Made by a program: the position numbers and the translations under genes. From NCBI GenBank assembly GCA_018644745.1, contig JABGPX010000527.1, forward strand, positions 1 to 8,686: a stretch of DNA of 8,686 nucleotides, read 5' to 3'. The notes under the pieces were generated by a model. The model was not told where the DNA came from. It did no database searches and saw only the letters and a program-made list of their open reading frames with translations. Shown here in pieces: positions 1 through 5,804 of this stretch. The DNA comes from Spirochaetales bacterium (GTDB lineage: Bacteria > Spirochaetota > Spirochaetia > ARS1246). Numbering within the stretch: position 1 is the first letter of the stretch; each line of letters begins with the position of its first letter.

Positions 1-1
1 C

Positions 2-247
2 ATATTGTTTATCTTGAGGTTCTCCACAATTTTGAAGGCCGGGTGGGACCAGATCTATCTGATGCGAATGCCCGGCAATATTACGAAGTCCCAAATATTG
101 GATACCTATGTAATTGAGATCGGGTTGGAAGGCGGTCAGTTCGGCAACGCCACGGCGGTCTCTCTTTTTCAGAGCGTAATTGGTCTCATATTAGTACTGC
201 TGGTTAACAAGATCGCGAAAAAAGTGGCCGATGTCGGATTATTCTAG
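2..247 (+). CDS. Carbohydrate ABC transporter permease, LplB type (3' end only)
   Basis: This is the C-terminal 81 residues of an inner-membrane permease subunit of a sugar or oligosaccharide ABC importer. The reading frame is open from base 2 and ends at TAG 245-247; the start lies outside the window. The fragment shows the typical tail of LplB-type (MalF-like) permeases: a segment around DTYVIEIGLEGGQFGNATAV, a final hydrophobic helix (SVIGLILVLLVNKIA), and a short charged end closing in DVGLF. The family is usually about 300 residues, so roughly three quarters, including the EAA loop that contacts the ATPase, is missing. It lies 23 bases upstream of the second permease, the usual arrangement of a heterodimeric importer. 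The substrate cannot be read from this part; the downstream genes suggest a sulfated oligosaccharide. The family call is firm, the substrate is inference. Confidence 0.9.
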   Translation: MLFILRFSTILKAGWDQIYLMRMPGNITKSQILDTYVIEIGLEGGQFGNATAVSLFQSVIGLILVLLVNKIAKKVADVGLF

Positions 248-270
248 AAAAGTATAGGAAGGAGATTGTC

Positions 271-1185
271 ATGCCAAAATTCACTGGAGTCGTCGGCGAA
301 AAAAAAAGGGTCTCGATATTTGAGATTATCAATATTGCTCTACTGTTGATATTCTGTGTGGCATGTTTGTATCCCTTCTGGAATATATATATATATGCGT
401 TTAACGAGGGGCAGGATTCATTGAAGGGAGCTCTGTATTTTGTACCCAGAAAGCCAACGTTAGCAAATTTCGCAATGGCATTCCGTCAGCAGGAAATCGG
501 ACAGGCGGCTAAAATTTCAGTTTTCCGTACTTTATTAGGCACGTTTGTGGGAATAGTCTGTGTGTCTTCGCTGGCCTTCGCGATGACCAAGCGCCATTTA
601 CCTGGATACAAGTTTTTTTCGACGTACTTTTTTATCACTTTTATGTTCTCTGGAGGGCTGATTCCGACATTTCTGACAATAAGACAACTCGGGTTGTTCG
701 ATACGTTTTGGGTATATATCCTCCTCCCGCTGTATAGCTACTGGTTTATGGTCTTGTTCAGGTCGTTTTTTGACCATCTGCCGAAGAGCATAGAGGAATC
801 AGCCTGGATGGATGGAGCAACACCGTTTACGGTGTTTTCCCGGCTGATTTTTCCCATGTCCACGCCCGTATTCGCGGCGGTCACGCTGTTTATCGGCGTG
901 TATCATTGGAACGATTGGTTTCAAGGTCTTTTCTATGTGCGAAGGGAAGAATTGAGGCCGTTGCAGACGATGCTGAAAACGCTCATATCCAAGGTGAATA
1001 TGCTGGAGCGTCTCGTGGATTCAGGCGCTGATCTTAACGCGGTTTCATCCAACGTGGAATCCGTAACAATGCTGGCGGTACGGTCGGCCGTAGTCGTTAT
1101 AACCGTAACCCCGATTATATTGATCTACCCCTTTCTCCAACGTTATATGGTTAAGGGCATCATGTTGGGTGCTATAAAGGGTTGA
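271..1185 (+). CDS. Carbohydrate ABC transporter permease, LplC/YtcP type
   Basis: This is a complete 304-residue inner-membrane permease that would pair with the upstream LplB-type subunit to form the channel of an importer. About six hydrophobic segments are visible (near residues 18-40, 85-107, 117-136, 146-166, 198-219 and 270-290). The cytoplasmic EAA-type loop that docks on the ATPase is at about 175-198 (EESAWMDGA... followed by IFPMSTP). The C-terminus, YPFLQRYMVKGIMLGAIKG, is the standard ending of this family. The ATG start is supported by AGGAAGGAG at 256-264. No solute-binding protein or ATPase gene is in the window; LplB/LplC systems often share a distant ATPase. Two simple tracts occur near the 5' end, A9 at 299-307 and (AT)7 at 383-396, but the frame is intact. 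A diverged copy of its last 29 codons lies downstream at 1303-1389. Confidence 0.93.
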   Translation: MPKFTGVVGEKKRVSIFEIINIALLLIFCVACLYPFWNIYIYAFNEGQDSLKGALYFVPRKPTLANFAMAFRQQEIGQAAKISVFRTLLGTFVGIVCVSSLAFAMTKRHLPGYKFFSTYFFITFMFSGGLIPTFLTIRQLGLFDTFWVYILLPLYSYWFMVLFRSFFDHLPKSIEESAWMDGATPFTVFSRLIFPMSTPVFAAVTLFIGVYHWNDWFQGLFYVRREELRPLQTMLKTLISKVNMLERLVDSGADLNAVSSNVESVTMLAVRSAVVVITVTPIILIYPFLQRYMVKGIMLGAIKG

Positions 1186-1299
1186 TATAGGTCCGATGTT
1201 ATGTTGCGTGCGATAATGCTCATCTTGAAGGACTAGTCCGAGGTACTTCCCATATGCCGTCCGCCATACATCCCTGCAGGTCGTATTATGATAAATCTT

Positions 1300-1389
1300 T
1301 CTGTCATAACGGTTACACCGATTATCATGATATACCCGTTTCTGAAGCGTTACATGGTGAAGGTAGTAATGATTGGGGCTGTAAAAGGC
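1300..1389 (+). pseudogene. Remnant of a second LplC-type permease gene (last ~30 codons)
   Basis: Translated in frame, this segment reads VITVTPIIMIYPFLKRYMVK and then VVMIGAVKG. Over 29 residues it matches 23 positions of the end of the permease that terminates at 1185. At the DNA level about thirteen codons differ only synonymously, so it derives from a separately evolving, once functional homologue and not from a fresh duplication. The remaining ~270 codons of a permease are absent: the frame is closed by TAG at 1234-1236, and residues between that stop and 1300 do not resemble the family. The usual stop after the final KG is also lost, and the frame runs on through the terminator to TAA 1474-1476. 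A small open frame from ATG 1288 includes it but has no good ribosome-binding site. It is probably a scar of deletion or recombination between importer operons. Confidence 0.8.
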
Positions 1390-1421
1390 CAAGCCATAAT
1401 TTATAGAATCGCCGAACAGAT

Positions 1422-1467
1422 GGCCCTACGGCACGTGTATCCCGCGTGTCGTAAGGCCTTTTTTTTT
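1422..1467 (+). terminator. Strong rho-independent terminator
   Basis: The 5' arm GGCCCTACGGCACG (1422-1435) pairs with the 3' arm CGTGTCGTAAGGCC (1445-1458) over 14 positions, with one C-A mismatch and one G-U wobble. The 9-base loop is 1436-1444, and nine T residues (1459-1467) follow directly. The reverse strand lacks a T-run, so it acts on + strand transcription. It separates the importer from the catabolic genes and may have ended the operon of the lost second permease. Confidence 0.9.
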
Positions 1468-1515
1468 ATTCGGTAACAATGTAAAACATGATCAAACCAC
1501 AACAGAGGATTTACT

Positions 1516-2682
1516 GTGAATATTGAAAAGAAAGGTTTCAGCAGCGATGAATGGATTTGCGCTCATTACGGAGATGAATACGCGGATCAGAAGGGTTCGG
1601 TATCGACTCCTATCTTTCAATCTTCCACATACATTTTTGACACATGCGATGATATGCAGGCGAGACGCGGTGTGATGCGGCCGCAACCAGGTGAAAGAAC
1701 CTATTTTTACAGCAGAGATGGTAATCCGACTGTGGAGGTTCTGGAAAAGAAGCTCGCCGCGCTGGAGAGAACCGAAGGATGCAACTGCTTTGGCTCCGGG
1801 ATGGCCGCCATAACCTCGGTAATGATGTACTGCTTAAAGCAAGGGGATCACGCGATTGTGGTGGATCATTCATATGGGAGAAATTTCTTGATGAATTTTC
1901 TCCATGAGTACGGGGTTGAGACAACATCCATTACCGGCACAAGTATAAACGAGTTCGAAGATGCAATTCGACCAAATACACGGCTGATATACCTGGAGAG
2001 TCCGTCCGGAGCGCTGTATAGCCTGCAGGACCTGGCCGCGGTCAGCGAACTGGCCCGTTCCAAGGACATACTAACCGCGATTGACAATACCTGGGCGACA
2101 CCAATCAATCAAAAGCCTCATACCTTCGGTATAGATTTTGTTATACACTCTCTTTCGAAATATATCGGCGGACACAGCGATATCGTCGGCGGTGCGGTAA
2201 CCGGAACGTGGGAACTCATTCAGGGTACTGCAAAAGTCCGATCAATGTACGGAGGCATCCTCCATCCCCAGGAAGCATATCTTGCTCTCAGGGGATTGAG
2301 AACTCTACCGGTCAGGATGAAGGCACACGGTGTAACAGGTCGGGCGATTGCTGAATATCTGGATAACAAACCGGAAGTAGAAAAAGTGAATTATCCAGGG
2401 CTCGAATCCCATCCCCAGCATGAGCTTGCCAGGCGGCAGATGCTGGGATTCTCCAGTCTCATGAGCATGAGTGTTAATTCTACCATTGAGAAAATGCGCG
2501 CTTTTGTCGACGAGCTCCAGCTGTTCAAAATCGCTGTCAGCTGGGGTGGGTACGAGAGCTTGATCATCGAACCGCGTCCGGACCCCAACAATAAGAAACT
2601 CTGTCATGTGCGTTTATTTGTAGGTCAGGATAATCTCGATGATCTTCTTGAAGATTTTGAACATTCCTTTTCATTGCTGTAA
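1516..2682 (+). CDS. PLP-dependent Cys/Met-metabolism-family enzyme (cystathionine gamma-synthase / beta-lyase superfamily)
   Basis: This is a 388-residue fold-type I PLP enzyme of the trans-sulfuration family, whose members catalyse beta- or gamma-elimination or replacement on sulfur-containing amino acids in the cytosol. Visible motifs are YSRDGNPT at 65-72 (Y65 and R67 hold the cofactor phosphate across the dimer), FGSGMAAI at 92-99, D190 in AIDNTW (pyridine nitrogen), the Schiff-base lysine K215 in HSLSKYIGGHSD, RGLRTLPVRM at 259-268, SWGGYESLI at 342-350, and R366 near the C-terminus (substrate carboxylate). SWGGYESLI recalls cystathionine beta-lyase, while the HPQEAYLALRGLRTLP region recalls gamma-synthase/lyase. 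After the stacking tyrosine Y120-G121 there is R122 where methionine gamma-lyase has Cys, so that activity is not favoured. The GTG start is supported by GAGG at 1505-1508. It is followed 14 bases later by a glycosidase gene. Exact reaction unknown. Confidence 0.88.
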   Translation: MNIEKKGFSSDEWICAHYGDEYADQKGSVSTPIFQSSTYIFDTCDDMQARRGVMRPQPGERTYFYSRDGNPTVEVLEKKLAALERTEGCNCFGSGMAAITSVMMYCLKQGDHAIVVDHSYGRNFLMNFLHEYGVETTSITGTSINEFEDAIRPNTRLIYLESPSGALYSLQDLAAVSELARSKDILTAIDNTWATPINQKPHTFGIDFVIHSLSKYIGGHSDIVGGAVTGTWELIQGTAKVRSMYGGILHPQEAYLALRGLRTLPVRMKAHGVTGRAIAEYLDNKPEVEKVNYPGLESHPQHELARRQMLGFSSLMSMSVNSTIEKMRAFVDELQLFKIAVSWGGYESLIIEPRPDPNNKKLCHVRLFVGQDNLDDLLEDFEHSFSLL

Positions 2683-2696
2683 AGAGGAGTAAACCC

Positions 2697-4382
2697 GTGG
2701 AAATCCCGCATCATGCCGATTCTCTTTTTCATGTGGACCGGATTCCTTTCAGCTTTTTTGGTGCATGGTTCTCTATTTCGGTTCCCAGGGACGAGCAAGA
2801 GCTTTTTTTATGCAATCACCATGGAGAAGGGGCGAACCTTTTTCCTCTCAAGACTCTGGAGGTTGGTGAGGTAGTTATACCTGAAATACTCGCAAAGCCT
2901 TGGTGCCTGACTCTTGCCACTGACCACGGGAAGGTGGAGATTTGTTTTGAGAGCACAAAAACCCTTCGTCTGAGAGGTGAAGGACTAGGGCTTCAAATGG
3001 GCAGAAGAAATCTGGTCCATAGCTGCGGGCCGAATCTGTTTACCTTCAACGTGCCGTTTAGCCGACGTTATCAAGTCGAGGTGCTTCGCGGCGGTTCGGT
3101 TCTCCACAGGATGGTTCCGACGCAGCCGGTATTTCCGGTTATCGCGGAGATTATTCCTGATGAAAACGGCCGCTGGGAACTCGCTATCGATGAGTTCGGC
3201 AGCACATGGGTGCGGCCCGAACGTTCGAGTTTTGACGAGTGTCTAACATCGGCAAGGAAATCGTTTTGTGATTTTCTATCGGTTATGCCGCCCGTACGTC
3301 CTCAGGACGGTGGGGCCCGGGAACTTGCGACGTATGTGGATTGGTGCACAGCAGTTGAGCCCTGTGGGTTGGTAAAACGCACTTCAATTCTTATGTCCAA
3401 AAGATGGATGAACCAAATTTGGAGCTGGGACCACTGCTTTAACGCCATGGCTCTCGCGAAGGGGCATCCAAATCTGGCGCTGGATCAAATGCTCACGATG
3501 GTCGATCACCAGGATGAATTCGGCTGTTATCCTGACAGTATAAATGATTTGAAAATCACCTATAATTTTTCAAAACCTCCGGTGCATGGCCTGGCATTCA
3601 AAGAGATGCTCCGGCGCCTGCCCGGTTCTTTATCTGTGGAATCTATGACAGTTATGTATGATTCTCTCAGCCGTCAGGCTGATTGGTGGATGACCCATCG
3701 GGTTTTGGACGGCCACCATCTGCCTCACTATCTTCACGGCAATGACATTGGTTGGGATAACAGCACCATGTTCAATGAAGGCGTACCGCTGGTTGCGCCG
3801 GACCTTTCATCTCTTCTTATTGTGCAAATGGATTGTCTTTCCGAGATTGCATTTAATCTGGGAAAGAAGGATGAAGCCGTCAACTGGAAACATAGGGCGG
3901 ATCGGCTTCAGACTAGTTTGGTAGAAGAGCTCTGGAATGAAGATCACTTTGTTGCGCGTGTCGGCACTGAGGGAACCGTTGTAGAATCTCAGAGCCTTAT
4001 CCCGTGGCTTCCCATCATTCTTGGGAGGCGCCTTCCGGAAGAAATGCTTGCTGCCTTAAAGAAAGGTATTAAGGGGCATCTTACCGAATGGGGACTTGCA
4101 ACCGAGCGGGTCGATAGTCCCCTGTATCAGGAAGATGGATACTGGACGGGGCCAATCTGGGCACCATCGACCTATCTTGCGGTTGTTGGATTGGATTCGT
4201 CAGGCTTCGATGTGCTTGCCGATGAGATATCGGAGAAATTCTGCAGGATGTGCGGTAATAGTGGTTTTGCGGAAAATTTCAATGCGGTTACCGGGCAGCC
4301 TTTACGATGTCCGGCATACACCTGGACATCGAGTGTTTTTCTACTGCTCGCAGAACGGATGAAAGAGAGGGAGATTTTATGA
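2697..4382 (+). CDS. GH63-like (MGH1-like) (alpha/alpha)6 glycoside hydrolase
   Basis: This is a 561-residue protein whose C-terminal ~380 residues match the (alpha/alpha)6-barrel glycosidases related to GH63, mannosylglycerate hydrolase and trehalase, which are inverting exo-enzymes. Supporting motifs are QIWSWDHCFNAMAL (240-253), GNDIGWDNSTMFNEG (348-362), QEDGYWTGPIWAPSTY (478-493) and FAENFNAVTG (524-533). By analogy with E. coli YgjK, D354 is the likely general acid and E526 the likely base. Residues ~10-170 appear beta-rich and would be the N-terminal beta-sandwich domain; I do not recognise a named family there. No signal peptide is present, so it is probably cytoplasmic. The GTG start has AGAGGAG at 2683-2689. 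Its stop overlaps the start of the next sulfatase (ATGA), implying translational coupling. The substrate linkage is unknown; an exo-acting role on an imported oligosaccharide is inferred. Confidence 0.85.
   Translation: MEIPHHADSLFHVDRIPFSFFGAWFSISVPRDEQELFLCNHHGEGANLFPLKTLEVGEVVIPEILAKPWCLTLATDHGKVEICFESTKTLRLRGEGLGLQMGRRNLVHSCGPNLFTFNVPFSRRYQVEVLRGGSVLHRMVPTQPVFPVIAEIIPDENGRWELAIDEFGSTWVRPERSSFDECLTSARKSFCDFLSVMPPVRPQDGGARELATYVDWCTAVEPCGLVKRTSILMSKRWMNQIWSWDHCFNAMALAKGHPNLALDQMLTMVDHQDEFGCYPDSINDLKITYNFSKPPVHGLAFKEMLRRLPGSLSVESMTVMYDSLSRQADWWMTHRVLDGHHLPHYLHGNDIGWDNSTMFNEGVPLVAPDLSSLLIVQMDCLSEIAFNLGKKDEAVNWKHRADRLQTSLVEELWNEDHFVARVGTEGTVVESQSLIPWLPIILGRRLPEEMLAALKKGIKGHLTEWGLATERVDSPLYQEDGYWTGPIWAPSTYLAVVGLDSSGFDVLADEISEKFCRMCGNSGFAENFNAVTGQPLRCPAYTWTSSVFLLLAERMKEREIL
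4368..4373 (+). promoter_or_regulatory. Ribosome-binding site fixing the first sulfatase start
   Basis: AGGGAG lies five bases before ATG 4379. This start overlaps the preceding stop as ATGA and places the family's first conserved strand (PNIVYVLADQ) at residue 3. An in-frame ATG at 4307 would add 24 unlikely residues lying wholly inside the upstream gene. Confidence 0.8.
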
Positions 4383-5779
4383 AACCAAACATCGTATATG
4401 TGCTTGCCGATCAATGGCGGGGCCAGGCTTTTGGTTATACCGGCGATCCCAATGTGAAAACGCCTTGTATAGATGAGCTGGCATCTCGATGTATCAGTTT
4501 TAAAAACGCTGTCTCGGTTTCCCCTGTATGCACTCCCCATCGCGCTTCGCTTTTGACAGGACGCTACCCGACTACGACGGGAATGTTCATGAACGACCTC
4601 TACCTGCCTAAAGAAGAACTGTGTATGGCAGAGATATTCAAAGAGTCCGGATATGATACCGGATACATTGGAAAGTGGCATCTCGACGGACACGGCCGAC
4701 ATAGTTATATACCGAAAGAGCGCCGCCAGGGCTTTGACTACTGGAAGGTCCTCGAATGCACCCACGATTACAACAACTCGTACTATTACGCCGGAGATGA
4801 TGATACCAGGCTGACCTGGGACGGCTATGACGCTTACCCCCAGACGGAGGATGCCCGGAACTATATTCGTGAGCATGCCGACGGTGAAAAGCCTTTCTTT
4901 CTGTTTGTCGGGTACGGCGGTCCTCATTTCCCTCATAACAATGCGCCGGAAGAACTGCAAGCCTTATATCCGTCGAATGAAATTGAACTGCGGCCAAACG
5001 TTTCCGAAGATATGAAAGAGAAGGCACGGGAAGAACTGCAGGGGTACTACGCCCATTGTACCGCTATCGACCGCTGCGTTGGTGAATTGTATCAAACATT
5101 GGAAGAGTCAGGCGCTGCTGAAAATACCATATTTATCTTTACCTCCGATCATGGCGATATGTTTGGTTCACAGGGCAAACGCCCGTGGAGAAAGCAGGTG
5201 CCCTGGGATGAGTCCATCCGTGTTCCCTTCCTGTTTCGATATCCTGCTCTGACCGGGGAGAGCAGGGGGGTGCGGACTCCTCTCAACACCCCTGATATTT
5301 TACCGACTCTTCTTTCTCTTGCGGGTATTCCTATTCCTGATACCATCGAGGGCGAGGATCTGTCAGGCTTGATATCCGACCCGGCGAGCGATGCCGGGGA
5401 GAAGGCGGCGCTGTTTATGTCAGTTGCCCCCTTTGGAGCAACGGATTTCAAAGCTTACCGGGGTATACGCACTTCAAGATACACATACGTAAGAGATTCC
5501 GACGGCCCCTGGCTTCTCTATGATAATCAAGAAGATCCCTACCAGATGAAGAATCTGATCAATAAGAGCGAGATGGCGGATCTCCGAGCTGAGTTAGAAG
5601 AGGAGCTCCAATCGCAGCTCAACCAGATCGGAGATGGCTTTCCAACCGGGGAAGAAGCGCTGGCTCAATGGGGATTTACGGTAAATGTGGGCGGTGAGAT
5701 ACCGTATCGTGATGAGTTCCGGACTCAGAGTCCGGGAGTTGATCCGGGTAAAATATCTACTTTTCGCGGGAATTTTTGA
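4379..5779 (+). CDS. Type I (formylglycine-dependent) sulfatase, first of two
   Basis: This 466-residue arylsulfatase-superfamily (S1) enzyme hydrolyses sulfate esters, here presumably on a carbohydrate. The signature CTPHRASLLTGR begins at C51, the cysteine expected to be matured to formylglycine (C-x-P-x-R). Other active-site elements are D11 in VLADQ (metal), K99 and H101 in GKWHL, D257-H258 in SDHGD (metal), and K272 in the WRKQVPWDESIRVP region. A C-terminal subdomain carries the usual YRGIRTSRYTYV and LYDNQEDPYQMKNL motifs. The length is normal for the family. There is no signal peptide: the protein begins MKPNIVYVLAD, so it is likely cytoplasmic. It needs a formylglycine-generating enzyme or an anaerobic sulfatase-maturing enzyme, neither encoded here. 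The specific S1 subfamily and the sulfate position cannot be assigned from reading alone. Confidence 0.93.
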   Translation: MKPNIVYVLADQWRGQAFGYTGDPNVKTPCIDELASRCISFKNAVSVSPVCTPHRASLLTGRYPTTTGMFMNDLYLPKEELCMAEIFKESGYDTGYIGKWHLDGHGRHSYIPKERRQGFDYWKVLECTHDYNNSYYYAGDDDTRLTWDGYDAYPQTEDARNYIREHADGEKPFFLFVGYGGPHFPHNNAPEELQALYPSNEIELRPNVSEDMKEKAREELQGYYAHCTAIDRCVGELYQTLEESGAAENTIFIFTSDHGDMFGSQGKRPWRKQVPWDESIRVPFLFRYPALTGESRGVRTPLNTPDILPTLLSLAGIPIPDTIEGEDLSGLISDPASDAGEKAALFMSVAPFGATDFKAYRGIRTSRYTYVRDSDGPWLLYDNQEDPYQMKNLINKSEMADLRAELEEELQSQLNQIGDGFPTGEEALAQWGFTVNVGGEIPYRDEFRTQSPGVDPGKISTFRGNF

Positions 5780-5789
5780 TATTTGCCTT

Positions 5790-5795
5790 GGGAGG
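5790..5795 (+). promoter_or_regulatory. Ribosome-binding site fixing the second sulfatase start
   Basis: GGGAGG is nine bases before ATG 5805, which gives the family-standard N-terminus MKPNFLIFCTDEQ. An in-frame ATG at 5796 abuts the site and is too close. Longer in-frame starts as far up as 5685 lie inside the first sulfatase gene and add an uncharacteristic leader. Confidence 0.75.
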
Positions 5796-5804
5796 ATGCC
5801 GGTA

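Larger units (their letters stand above)
1186..1515. other. 330-base intergenic region between importer and catabolic operon
   Basis: No intact gene is visible. The stretch contains, in order: an 18-base segment (1201-1218) that matches the last codons of the upstream permease at 15 of 18 positions; a perfect 10-base palindrome GGACTAGTCC (1230-1239) without a T-run; a remnant of a second permease 3' end (1300-1389); a strong terminator (1422-1467); and a 48-base leader (1468-1515) with the Shine-Dalgarno site GAGG (1505-1508) of the next gene. No convincing -35/-10 pair was found in the leader. Confidence 0.7.

Noticed and set aside
1230..1239. Perfect palindrome GGACTAGTCC after the permease stop
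   Set aside because: Ten bases with no loop or T-run are too short for a terminator, and no second copy supports an operator.
1045..1392. Minus-strand open frame across the permease end and gap
   Set aside because: The protein is rich in Tyr, His and Arg with no family resemblance, and it exists only because the permease tail and its remnant share base patterns.
1288..1476. Open frame of 62 codons beginning at ATG 1288 as a small membrane-protein gene
   Set aside because: Its only recognisable part is the tail of an LplC permease, it lacks a good ribosome-binding site, and its last third reads through the terminator hairpin. A gene remnant explains it better.
1464..1492. Possible promoter between the terminator and the PLP gene
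   Set aside because: The best pair (TTTTAT and CATGAT with 17 bases between) matches the consensus poorly, and the first element is just the terminator T-run.
4172..4960. Long minus-strand open frame (262 codons)
   Set aside because: It lies opposite the GH63-like and sulfatase genes, which have full family motifs. It shows no recognisable domain and is a shadow frame.
5685..5804. Extended N-terminus for the second sulfatase, possibly a hydrophobic leader (KYLLFAGIFDICLG)
   Set aside because: It overlaps the first sulfatase's coding frame, ends without a cleavage-like site, and the start at 5805 has its own ribosome-binding site and family-standard N-terminus.
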